A DNA stretch of 64,000 nucleotides from Kitasatospora sp. NBC_01246. Its GTDB lineage: Bacteria; Actinomycetota; Actinomycetes; Streptomycetales; Streptomycetaceae. Numbering within the stretch: the stretch's first letter is position 1; every line of letters starts with the position of its first letter. Positions 8,824 through 25,528 of the stretch are shown one piece after another. Location: contig NZ_CP108484.1 of the NCBI RefSeq assembly GCF_036226505.1, positions 1,550,001 to 1,614,000 on the forward strand. Direction: 5' to 3'. Both the position numbers and the translations under genes were made by a program. The notes beneath the pieces were generated by a model. It had not been told where the DNA came from and searched no databases. It worked only from the letters and a program-made list of their open reading frames with translations.

Positions 8824-9084
8824 ATGACCACCATCGACACCGCCGAACTCGCCGGGCAGATCGCCGGCTTCTACCGCGAGACGCTCGGCGACGACAGCCT
8901 GGACACCGACAGCGACTTCTTCGAGGCCGGCGGCGACTCGCTCGCCGCCTTCCAGATCGTCGACCGCCTCCAGGAGCTGGTCGGCGCCGAGATCGCCGTC
9001 GCCCTGGTCTTCACCTACCCGTCCCCCGCGGAGCTCGCGGAGGTCGTCGTCGACGACCTGTCCCTCGCTCCCGCCTCGGCCTAG
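8824..9084 (+). CDS. Free-standing acyl/peptidyl carrier protein
   Basis: Small carrier protein of 86 residues. The phosphopantetheine attachment site is the Ser of FFEAGGDSLAAFQ at about residue 40; the rest is the usual acidic four-helix carrier. A GGAAGGA site precedes the ATG. It lies between the PLP lyase and the second LanB-type gene, and close to a free-standing adenylation domain that has no carrier of its own, so the two probably pair. Inference: it may present a tethered amino acid to the LanB-type proteins or to an NRPS condensation domain. An AcpP-like fatty acid role is unlikely given the GGDS motif typical of NRPS/aryl carriers. Confidence 0.88.
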   Translation: MTTIDTAELAGQIAGFYRETLGDDSLDTDSDFFEAGGDSLAAFQIVDRLQELVGAEIAVALVFTYPSPAELAEVVVDDLSLAPASA

Positions 9085-9095
9085 GGGGCACCGGC

Positions 9096-11393
9096 ATGCA
9101 CGAGGAATCCGTCTCCCTGAGCGGCCGGTGGCGGCTGTGGGACCAGGTCGCGGTGCGCGGCCCGGGGTTCCCGGCCGATGGGGTGCTCCGGCTGGCGCCG
9201 GAGGGCCTGGCGGCGGCCGCGGACAAGTTCGGGGCCCGGGACAAGCTCTCCGGGGCCGCCTGGCAGGCCTTCGAGGAGGAGTTCACGCAGTCCGCCGCCC
9301 GGGCGGCGGAGAACGCGCAGGAGATCGCCGCCTCCGGGCCGTTCCGCGCGGCGGTCGCCTGGCAGAACCGCGGGGTGCTGGACTCGGCGATCCGGCCGTT
9401 CCTCAACTGGTCGCCCGCGACCGAGGGCCGGACCTTCAAGCAGCGCCAGCGCGAGGAACTGGTCGCCCACTACTGGCAGCGGTTCTGCGTCAAGAACGAC
9501 ACCATCGGCTTCTTCGGCCCGGTCGGCTGGGGCGCCTTCGACCCCGACCGGCCCGGCATCACCATGGACCCGGGCACCGGGCTGATCGCCTCCTCGGAGG
9601 TCTTCTGGTCCAGCTGGTCGATGGACGCGCTGGCCCGCGAGATCGGCGCCGACCCGGCGGTACGCGTCTGGACGGCGCCCCGCCGGGTGCCCTTCGTCCG
9701 GCTGGAGGAGGACGCGGTACGCGTCCCCGGCCGCCCGCCGCGCCCGGTGGAGCCGGAGACGCTGCGGGTGCTGCGGCTCTGCGACGGCACCCGCACCGCC
9801 CACGCCATCCAGCAGGAGACCGGCCCGGGGACCGACGTCCCCGCGCTCCTCGACGAGCTGGTCCGGCGGCGCTGGATCACCTGGCAGCTCGACCTCCCCG
9901 CCGACATCCGGCCGGACCGCCGGCTCCGGACCGCCCTGGAGCGGATCGGCGAACCCGCCGTGCGCGCCGAGGCGCTCGCCCGGCTCGACGAGCTGGAGCG
10001 CGCCGGCGAGGCCGTCCGGGCCGCGGCCGACGACCCCGAGCGCCTGGTGGCCGCCCTCACCGAGGTCGAGCAGACCTTCCAGCGGGTGACCGACGCGGCC
10101 GCCAAGCGCGAGAAGAGCGGTACCACGGCGCCCGGTCGCGCGGTGGTCTACCAGGACTGCCGGCGTGCGGCCCACGTGACGCTCGGCAGCCGGGTGCTGG
10201 AGGCGCTCGCCCCGCTCGAACTGCTGATGGACGGCGCCGCCTGGCTCGCCGCCGCGCTGGCCGCCCGGGTGTCGGAGCGGGTCGCCGCGGTGTACGGGAA
10301 GCTGCGCGCCGAGACCGACGCCGACCGCCCGGTGGACCTCGCCACCTTCTGGTTCGCCTGCATGCCCGTGCTGCACGGCGCGGCGGGGGCCGACGCCGCC
10401 GAGCTGCAGGCCGAGTTCGAACGCCGCTGGCAGCGGATCCTGCCGTCCACGGAGGGCGTGCGCCGGGTCAACGTCGCGGGCGCCGACCTCGCCGACCGGG
10501 TGGCGGAGGCCTTCGGGCCGGCCACCGCCGCGGGCTGGACCGCCGCCCGGTACATCAGCCCGGACATGATGATCGCGGCGGAGGACACCGCGGCGATCGA
10601 CCGCGGCGAGTTCGAACTCGCCCTGGGCGAGCTGCACCTGGCCTCGAACACGCTCGGCAACGAGCTGTTCGTCAACCAGCACCCGGACCGCCGGGAGCTG
10701 TTCGACCGGACCGACCGCGACCACCCGGCGCCGCGGCTGATGCCGCTGCTGCCGAAGGAGCACAAGGCCCGGCTCTCCGCCCGGATCCGGCACGCGCTGG
10801 TCCGCCCGCAGGACTACCAGGTCGCCCTGCTCGACAACACGGCCGACCCGCACCGCGACCGGACGGCGCCGAGCGCCGACGCCGTGGTGGAGCAGCGGGA
10901 CGGCCGGCTGACCGTGGTGCTGCCGGACGGCGCCGTGTTCCCGGCCGTCGAGGTCTTCTCGCACGTGCTGACCACCCTGGTGATGGACCGCTTCCGGCTG
11001 CTGCCGGAGGCCGACCACTCCCCCCGGATCACCATCGACAAGATGGTGGTGGCCCGGGAGACCTGGCGGTTCATCGGCTCCACGCTGGACTTCGCGGACG
11101 AGAAGACCGAGCCGCGCCGGTTCGTCCGGGCCCGGCACTGGCAGGACGCGAACGAGCTGCCCCGCTTCGTCTTCGTGGTCTCCCCCACCGAACCGCGGCC
11201 GTTCTTCGTCGACTTCGACAGCCCGGTCTACGTCAACATCCTCGCCAAGGCCGCCCGCCGGCTGGCCCGCAAGGACCCGGACGCCCGGCTCACCGTCACC
11301 GAGATGTTCCCCACGCCGGAGCAGGCCTGGCTCACCGACGACCAGGGCCGCCGCTACACCTCCGAACTGCGGCTGGTCGCCGTGACCGACTGA
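9096..11393 (+). CDS. LanB-type lantibiotic dehydratase N-domain protein, copy 2
   Basis: Paralog of 3933-6269, 765 residues, collinear over its whole length. It keeps QEIAASGPFRAAVAWQNR, KNDTIGFFGPVGWG at the same residue numbers (134-147), FWFACMPVLHG, GELHLASNTLGNE, SPRITIDKMVVARETW and an almost identical last 120 residues ending TSELRLVAV. As in copy 1 there is no elimination domain. Divergence is concentrated between residues 150 and 500, which suggests the two proteins share a common RNA or carrier partner but differ in substrate. The gene starts 11 bp after the carrier protein stop and ends the operon, followed by a strong hairpin. Inference: aminoacyl-tRNA-dependent transferase or dehydratase acting on a carrier- or peptide-bound intermediate. 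Exact chemistry is unknown. Confidence 0.85.
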   Translation: MHEESVSLSGRWRLWDQVAVRGPGFPADGVLRLAPEGLAAAADKFGARDKLSGAAWQAFEEEFTQSAARAAENAQEIAASGPFRAAVAWQNRGVLDSAIRPFLNWSPATEGRTFKQRQREELVAHYWQRFCVKNDTIGFFGPVGWGAFDPDRPGITMDPGTGLIASSEVFWSSWSMDALAREIGADPAVRVWTAPRRVPFVRLEEDAVRVPGRPPRPVEPETLRVLRLCDGTRTAHAIQQETGPGTDVPALLDELVRRRWITWQLDLPADIRPDRRLRTALERIGEPAVRAEALARLDELERAGEAVRAAADDPERLVAALTEVEQTFQRVTDAAAKREKSGTTAPGRAVVYQDCRRAAHVTLGSRVLEALAPLELLMDGAAWLAAALAARVSERVAAVYGKLRAETDADRPVDLATFWFACMPVLHGAAGADAAELQAEFERRWQRILPSTEGVRRVNVAGADLADRVAEAFGPATAAGWTAARYISPDMMIAAEDTAAIDRGEFELALGELHLASNTLGNELFVNQHPDRRELFDRTDRDHPAPRLMPLLPKEHKARLSARIRHALVRPQDYQVALLDNTADPHRDRTAPSADAVVEQRDGRLTVVLPDGAVFPAVEVFSHVLTTLVMDRFRLLPEADHSPRITIDKMVVARETWRFIGSTLDFADEKTEPRRFVRARHWQDANELPRFVFVVSPTEPRPFFVDFDSPVYVNILAKAARRLARKDPDARLTVTEMFPTPEQAWLTDDQGRRYTSELRLVAVTD

Positions 11394-11417
11394 CCCACCC
11401 GCACCGCTGCGACACCG

Positions 11418-11452
11418 ACCCGGGCCGGGCTCCTGAGGAGCCCGGCCCGGGT
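11418..11452 (+). terminator. Perfect 16-bp hairpin after LanB operon
   Basis: Arms 11418-11433 and 11437-11452 are exact reverse complements with a 3-nt TGA loop, 25 bp after the stop of the second LanB-type gene. There is no U-tract, which is usual in high-GC actinomycetes. Likely terminator of the plus-strand operon. Confidence 0.75.
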
Positions 11453-11596
11453 CGTCGGCGCGTCCGTCCGGCGCGGGGCGCCGCGCGCGGCCGTCCCACG
11501 CGGACTGTCGGGATCCGGGGCGGGGCCGGGGGCGGGCCGCCGGCGGCGGGGTGTACCCGGCCCGGCGTCCGAGGGCCGGCTCCCCGGAGCGCCGGG

Positions 11597-11669
11597 GACG
11601 GGGCGCCCGGGACGGGGCGCCCGGGACGGGGCGCCCGGGGACGGGGCGCCCGGGGACGGGGCGCCCGGG
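11597..11669. repeat. Five tandem 14-15 bp GC-only-rich repeats
   Basis: Five head-to-tail copies of gacggggcgcccgg(g) at 11597, 11611, 11625, 11640 and 11655, in the 444-bp space between two convergent operons. Each unit contains the palindrome gggcgccc. The space otherwise holds two terminator hairpins and no gene I can support. Confidence 0.85.
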
Positions 11670-11777
11670 GGCGGGACCTCACCCCGGTGGAGCGACCGCC
11701 GCTGCGGGGCCCGCCCCGCCCCGCGCCGGCGGGAGAGAGGCCGTCCGGGCGTCCGGGCCCGGGCCGGGCACGGCGAA

Positions 11778-11820
11778 ACCGCGAGGGCGGGGGCGCTGTG
11801 TGCGCCCCCGCCCTCGCGGT
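11778..11820 (-). terminator. Perfect 19-bp hairpin after NRPS operon
   Basis: Arms 11778-11796 and 11802-11820 are exact reverse complements with a 5-nt loop, 17 bp beyond the stop codon of the minus-strand NRPS. Likely the terminator of the minus-strand NRPS operon, and able to act in both directions. Confidence 0.8.
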
Positions 11821-11837
11821 GGTTCCCTCCCCCGGGG

Positions 11838-14800
11838 TCAGCCGGTGCTCGCTCCGCCGTCGGCGAGGATCGCGGTGATCGTCTCGGCCAGGCGGCCGAG
11901 GTGGGGCGGCTTCATGACGCCGAAGTGGTCGCCGGGGATCCGGTGCAGGGCGACGTCGCCGGTGAGCTCCTGCCAGCGGGTCAGGTACTCCCCGAAGTCC
12001 TGCCCGGAGGCCACCTCGTGCTCGCCGTCGGCGAGTTCGTCGCTGGCGATCAGGTTCAGCCGCCCGGGGTAGGGGCGGTGACGGTAGGTCAGGCACATCT
12101 CCATGACCTCCCGCCACATCCGGGCGGAGGGCAGCCAGACCTCGCCGGCCCCGTGTTCCGGCAGCACGATCCCGACCTCGGGGTCGACGTCGTCCACCAG
12201 GTGTTCGAGCAGCGCCAGGGTCTCCCCGCGGAGCGCCGAGGTGTCCTGCCCGGCCGGGGCGGCGGCCAGTTCGGTCAGCTTCGCCACGCAGCTCTCGATC
12301 AGCCGGTACTCCTTCCACAGCTCGGGCCGCTCGTGGTTGTCCAGCCCCGGGTCGAGCAGGACGAAGGTGACCTCCTCGCCCTCGGCGGTGAGCCGGTGGG
12401 CCAGCTCGCTGGCGATGCCGCTGCCTCCGCACCAGCCGAACAGCCGGTACGGGCCCTGCGGGGCGGCGGCCCGCAGTTCGGCCAGGTAGCGCTCGGCCAT
12501 CTGCTCGGTCGAGGGGACGGGCTGCCCGTTCTCGGCCTGGAGACCGGGCCAGGCGAAGGCCGCGACCGGCTGGTCCGGGTCGAGGTACGGCACCAGCGGG
12601 CGGTACCAGTGGGCGCTGCCTCCGCCGGGGTGCACGCAGAACAGGGGCGGCCTGCCGCCTTCCCGGCGGAGCCAGACCAGCGCCTCCACCGGCTCGCCGG
12701 CCGCCGCCGCGTCGACGGCCGCCGCCAGCCCGGCGACGGTCGGGTCCGCCACGAACGAGCGCACGGTCAGGTCGATGCCGTGCCGCTCGCGCAGCAGGGC
12801 GGTGATCCGCAGGATGGCCAGCGAGTGGCCGCCGAGGAGGTAGAAGTCGTCGTCCACCCCGACCTGTTCGAGGCCGAGCACCTCGGCCCAGACCTCGGCG
12901 ACGGCCCGCTCGGTGGCGGTGCGCGGCGCCGCGGAGCCGGCGGTCGGCGCGGGCCCGGAGGGCTCCGGGAGCGCGGCGCGGTCGATCTTCCCGTGGGCGG
13001 TGAGCGGGAGTGCGGGCAGTTCCACCCAGGCGCCGGGGACGAGGTAGTCGGGCACCCGCCGCCGGAGCTGCTCGCGCAGCACGGCGACGTCCAGCGGGCC
13101 GGTCCCGGGTTCCGGGACGACGTAGCCGACCAGGCGCTTCTGGCCGTCCGGTCCGGGGTGCACGGCCGCCGCGGCCGCCCGGACCGGCGCGAGGCCGCCG
13201 ATCATGGCCTCCACCTCGGCGAGTTCCACCCGGTGGCCGCGGATCTTCACCTGGTTGTCGCGGCGGCCGACGAAGGACAGCGTCCCGTCGGGGTCGCGGC
13301 GGACGATGTCCCCGGTCCGGTAGAAGCGGGCGCCGGGGAGGTCGCCGGACGGGTCCGGCACGAAGCGGTCCGCGGTGAGGTCGGGGCGGCCGAGGTAGCC
13401 GCGGGCGAGCCCGGGGCCGCCGACCAGCAGTTCACCGGCCACACCGAACGGCACCGGGTCGAGGTGGTCGTCGACCACCAGGACGCGGGTGTCGGTGATC
13501 GGCACGCCGATCGGCACCCCGCGGTCGGCGTCGGCCCCGGTCACCCCGCGCAGCGCCGTGCTGAAGGTGGTGCACTCGGTGGGTCCGTAGCCGTTGGTGA
13601 GCGCGACGCCGTGGCCGAGGGCGGTGCGCACGTGCGCGGGCGAGAGGGCGTCGCCGCCGGCGAGCACCTGCCGCACCCCGGCCAGCGCGGCCGGCTCGGT
13701 CTCCACCATGTGCTGGAACAGGCCGGCGGTGAGCCAGAGCAGCGTGACCCGGTGCCGGCGGAGCACCTCGGCCAGTTCGGCGGCGGTGGTCGCCCCGGGC
13801 GGGCAGACCGCCAGTCGGGCACCGTTGCCCAGCGCCCCCCAGACCTCCAGGGTGGAGGCGTCGAAGGCGAGCGGCGCGTGCAGCAGCAGCACCTGGCCGG
13901 GGTCGAGGTCGGCGTAGTTGGGGTCGTGCACCAGCCGGACCACGGCCCGGTGGGTGACCTGGACGCCCTTGGGCCGGCCGGTGGAGCCGGAGGTGTAGGT
14001 GACGTAGGCCAGGTTGTCGGGGTGGGTGCCCGCCTCGACCGGGGTCTCCGGCAGGACGGCGAGGCCGGTCCAGGCCGCGTCCAGCGGGACGCAGCGCAGG
14101 TCGGCGATCCGCGCGAGGCGGTCGGTGTCCTCCGGCCGGCAGATCACCACGTCGGCGCGGACGTCGTCCAGCACGAAGCCGATCCGGGCGTCCGGGTAGG
14201 CGGGGTCGAGCGGGACGTAGTAGCCGCCGGCCTTGAGCACGCCGAGCATGGCCAGCACCGCCTCGACGCCGCGGTCCAGGCAGATCGCGACCGGCGTCTC
14301 CGGGCCGACGCCCAGCCCGCGCAGCAGGTGGGCCAGCTGGTTGCTGCCGGTGTCCACCTCCCGGTAGGTGAGGCTCCGTTCGGCGTCCTCCAGGGCGATC
14401 GCGTCCGGGTCGGAGCGCTCCGCGACCAGCTCGGGCACGCAGACCTCGGGCAGCGGGCGGGTGGCGGGGGCGGTCGCGCCCGGCCGGTCCAGGCCGGGGG
14501 CCCGGAAGGCCTGCGGGTCGGCGTCGGCGTCCTCGGCCATCGCGGTGAGCACGGCGATGAAGGTCTCCCCGATCGCCGCCAGCCGTTCCCGGCCGACCCA
14601 GCCGGGGCGGCAGGTCATCCGCAGCTCGCCGGGGAAGGTCCAGACGTCGAAGGTGAACTCGTTCGGGCTGTGGTCGGTGACGGTGCCGATGTCCGACCGG
14701 TGCTCGTCGAGCACGTGGAAGTCCAGGTAGGCGAAGACCACCTCGACCAGTGGCTCGCCGCCGCCCCACTCGCGCTGCATCGCGGGCAGCGGGTAGCGGC

Positions 14801-17800
14801 GGTGCGGCCACAGGGCCAGCTCCTCGGCGAACACCGAGCGCACCAGCTCGCGCCAGCTCGGCGCCCGCAGGTCCACGGCGAACGGCACCGTGTTGAGGTA
14901 CATGCCGCGGACCCGGTCGCCGCCCGGCAGTTCGGGCCGGCCGTTGGTCACCGCCCCGGCGAGGAACCGGCGCTGGCCGCTGAGCAGGCCGAGCACCTTC
15001 AGGTGGGCGGTGTAGAGGACGGTCTTGAGCGAGCTCTGGGTGTCGGCGGCGAGCCGGCGCAGCTTCGGCTCCAGCGCCGCCCAGGGCAGCCGCACCTCGG
15101 TGGCGGGCAGGTGCGCCTCGGCCGGGGCGGTGTCGGCGGGCAGCCGCAGCCGGTCGTGGCCGGTGATCCGGCCGCGCCAGAACTCCCGGTCCGCCGGGGA
15201 GGCCAGGGCGCGCTTCTCCAGCTGGATGAAGTCGGCGTAGCGGACCTCCGGCGGCGCGGCGGCCGGGGCGCCGGTGCCGGCGGCCAGCTCCCGGTAGGCG
15301 GCGCGCAGTTCGCCGATGACGGAGTGGTGGCTCCAGCCGTCCAGGATGGCGTGGCACTCGACGTGGGTCAGCAGCCACTCCCGGTCGCCGACCAGGTGGG
15401 CGTGGTAGCGCAGCAGCGGGGCGCGTCCGACGTCGAACGGGGTGCGCTGGGCCTCGGCGCGGAAGCGCCGGACGGCGGCCTGCTGCTCCTCGGCCGGCAG
15501 GTGGCGCAGGTCGTCCACGCCGATCTCCAGGTGCAGGTCGTCCGCCGCGTGCACCAGTTGGAGCGGTTCGGAGTACCCGGAGAGGTCGAAGGAGGTGCGC
15601 AGGATCTCGTGCCGCTCGATCAGCAGCCGGACCGCGCCGTTCAGCGCCTCGGCGGAGAACGGGCCGTCGTCGACGATCTGGAAGGTGCTGGCGTTCTGGT
15701 AGGTGTTGCGCTCGGGGTCGGCCAGCATCTCGTAGACCATGCCGACCTGGACCTGGCCCATCGGGTAGGCGTCGGCCAGGCCCTCGGGGAGGCGCTCGCG
15801 GTCGGCCGGGTCGAGCAGCTCGAACCGGCCCACCAGGGTGGTCTCGGCCGCACCGGCGGCCGGCCGGTCGGCCGCCAGCGGGGCCAGCTCGGCGACGGTC
15901 TGGCGGGCGAACACGTCCTGGACGGAGAGGGCGAGCCCCTGGTCGCGCAGCGCGCCGACGGCCCGGATGGCGCGCATCGAGTCGCCGCCGAGCTGGAAGA
16001 AGCCGTCGTGCACGCCGACCTTGTCGACGCCGAGGGCGGCGGCGAAGGCGTCCGCGAGGGTCTGTTCGAGGGCGCTGCGCGGGGCGACGAACGCGCCGAC
16101 CAGCTCGGAGCGGGTCCGGTCGGGTGCGGGCAGCGCCTTGCGGTCGGTCTTGCCGCTGGGGGTCAGCGGCAGCGTCTCCAGCGTCGTCCAGTGCACCGGG
16201 CGCATGTGCTCCGGCAGCCGTCCGCGCAGGTGCTCGCGGGCCGCCTCGACGTCGGCCCCGGCCGGGACCAGGTAGCCGACCAGTTGGTCGTCGTGGACGG
16301 CGACGGCCGCGGCGGCGACGCCGGGGGCCTGCGCCAGGACCGCCTCGATCTCGCCGAGTTCGACCCGCTGGCCGCGGATCTTCACCTGGTGGTCGAGCCG
16401 GCCGAGGTACTCGATCTCGCCGTTCGCCCGGTAGCGGGCGAGGTCGCCGGTGCGGTAGAGCCGGCCGCCGGGTTCGGTGGCGAAGGGGTCGGGCACGAAG
16501 CGGTCTGCGGTGAGCTCCGCCCGGTTCAGGTAGCCGCGGGCCAACTGGACCCCGCCGAGCAGGAGTTCGCCCGGCACGCCGATCGGCTGCGGGCGCAGCG
16601 CGGCGTCCACGATGTAGGTGCGGGTGTTGGAGATCGGGCGGCCGATGGTGACCGGCCGGCCCGGCTCGCAGCGGATCGCGGTGACGTCGACGGCGGCCTC
16701 GGTGGGCCCGTACAGGTTGTGCAGTTCGCAGCCGATCCGCTCGTGCACGGCGGTGACCAGCTCGGCGGGCAGTGCCTCGCCGCTGCACACCATGCGGCGC
16801 AGCGAGGGCAGCGGCGGCAGCGGCTCGGCGAGGAAGGCCCGCAGCATCGACGGTACGAAGTGCAGGGTGGTGATCCGCTCGGTGCCGATCAGTTCGGCGA
16901 GGTAGGCCGGGTCGCGGTGGCCGCCGGGGCGGGCCAGGACCAGGGTCGCACCGGTGATCAGCGGCCAGAAGAACTCCCAGACCGAGACGTCGAAGCTGTA
17001 CGGGGTCTTCTGCAGCACCCGGTCGTCGGCGTCGAGCCCGTAGGCCTCCTGCATCCAGTGCAGCCGGTTGACGATGGCCCGGTGCTCGACCAGCACGCCC
17101 TTGGGGCGGCCGGTCGAACCCGAGGTGTAGATCAGGTAGGCCGGGTGCTCGGGCGCCGCCGCGAAGACCGGGTCGTGGCCCCAGCCGCCGGGCAGTTCGG
17201 CGGTGATGTCCACCAGGTGCGGGGCGCCGCCGTTCACCAGCGGGGTGAGCCCCGGGTCGGTGACCACGGCGAGGGCGCCGGAGTCGGCCAGCATGAAGGC
17301 GAGCCGGTCCGCCGGGTAGTCGGGGTCGAGCGGCAGGTACGCGCCGCCGGCCTTGAGCACCGCGAGCAGCGCGACCACCAGGTCGGCGCCGCGGTGCAGG
17401 CAGACGCCGACCACCGACTCGGGGCCGACGCCGAGCCGGCGCAGGTGGTGGGCGAGCTGGTTGGCCCGGACGTCCAGCTCGCGGTAGCTGAGCTCGGCGC
17501 CCTCGAACCGCAGGGCGGTGGCGTTCGGGGTGCGGGCGACCTGCGCCTCGAACAGCAGCGGCAGGGTGCCGGTGGGGTAGCCGCGGCCGGTGGCGTTCCA
17601 GCTGAGCAGCTGGCGCTCGCGCTCCTCCCGGGGGAGGATCTCCAGCTCGTCCAGCGGGGTGTCGGGCGCCGCGACGGCGTGCTCCAGCAGCTGGGCGAAC
17701 TGGGCGGCGAACCGCTCGGCCGTCGCCCGGTCGAACAGCGCGGAGGCGTAGTTGACGCCGCCCGCGAGCGAGCCGTCCGGCTGGGCGGCCAGGCCGACGG

Positions 17801-19057
17801 TGAGGTCGAACTTGGCGGTGCTCTCGCCGACCGGCAGCCGCTCGACGGTCAGGCCGCCCATGGCCGCGGGCGTGGAGGCGCCGGCGGCGTCCTGCCACAG
17901 CAGCATGGAGGAGAACAGCGGTGTGCGGGCGGGGTCGCGCTCGGGCGCCAGCTCCTCGACCAGGCGCTCGAACGGCACCTCCTGGTGGCCGTACGCGTCC
18001 AGGGCGGTCTCCCGGACCTGGGACAGCAGCTCGGCGAAGGTCCGCGGGCCGGCCAGGTCGACCCGGAGCACCAGGGTGTTGAGGAAGAGGCCGACGACGT
18101 CCTGCACCTCGGCGCGGTCGCGCCCGGCGACCGGGGAGCCGACGGCGACGTCGCGCTGCCCGCTCCAGCGGCCGAGCAGGACGGCGTGGGCGGCCAGCAG
18201 GGCCATGAAGGGGGTGGCGCCGTGGTCCCGGGCCAGCGCCGTCAGCCGTCCGGCGGTCGCGGCCGGGACGACCAGCGGCACCAGGGCGCCGGCCGCGTCG
18301 CGCACCGGCGGGCGGGGCCGGTCGGTGGGCAGCTCCAGCGGCGCCAGTGCGGCCAGCCGCTCGTTCCAGTGGTCGAGGCGGCGCCGGAGCGCCCCGTCGG
18401 AGAGCCGCTCGCGCTGCCAGACGGCGTAGTCGGCGTACTGGACCGGCAGGTCCGGGGTGCGGGCCGGGCGCCCGGCGACGGCGTCGTCGTAGCGCTCGGC
18501 GAGTTCGCCGACCAGGAGGTCCTCGGACCAGCCGTCGCAGGCGATGTGGTGGACGGTCAGCAGGACGACGTGCTCCCGCGGGGCGAGCCGGGCCAGGACG
18601 GCGGACAGCACCGGGCCCTCGGCGAGGTCCACCGGACGGCGGGCGCCGGTGGCGAGGTCGGCCAGCCGGGCGCCGGCGGCGGCCCGGTCCAGGGTACTCA
18701 GGTCCTCCTCGGTGAGCGGCACGACGCTCGGCGCGTCGACCACCTGGACGGGTTCGCCGTCGACCACCGGGTACCTGGTCCGCAGGACTTCGTGGCGGTG
18801 CTGGATCCCGTCGAGCGCGGTCCGCAGCGCGGCCCGGTCGAGGGGGCCGGTCAGCCGCAGCGAGGCCGTCACCAGGTACTCGGTGCTGCCGGGCTGGAGC
18901 CGGTCGAGGATCCAGAGGCGGCGCTGGGCGAAGGAGAGCGGCAGCGGGCCGCCGCGCGGTGCCCGGGCGATGCCCTCGGCCGGGGCGGTGCCCGCCCGGC
19001 CGGCGAGGCGCCGGCGCAGCAGCTCCTGCCGCAGCCGGGTGCGGTCCGTGGTGTCGG

Positions 19058-19061
<4 letters not shown>
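11838..19061 (-). CDS. Dimodular NRPS C-A(Ser)-PCP-C-A(Val-like)-PCP-TE
   Basis: Protein of 2407 residues whose ATG overlaps the stop of the upstream NRPS (ATGA). Order: C domain with HHIACDGWS; A domain with pocket D-V-W-H-V-S-L-V-D, a clear serine code; PCP with phosphopantetheine Ser1028 (LGGDSMRAI); a second C domain whose active motif reads CHAILDG (Cys1236-His1237) instead of HHxxxDG; A domain with pocket D-A-L-W-L-G-G-T-F, close to the valine code DAFWIGGTF; PCP Ser2080; and a terminal thioesterase from about residue 2140. The thioesterase nucleophile elbow is GWCGGS, so Cys2211 replaces the usual Ser; GDHFGVM supplies the His. No epimerase domain. Inference: it adds Ser then a Val-like residue and releases the chain by hydrolysis or cyclisation. 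Specificities were read by eye. Confidence 0.95.

Positions 19062-25514
<6,453 letters not shown>

Positions 25515-25528
<14 letters not shown>

Noticed and set aside
3933..11393. Class I lanthipeptide cluster
   Set aside because: No LanC, no elimination domain, no Cys/Ser-rich precursor and no lanthipeptide exporter; NRPS genes surround the LanB-type genes.
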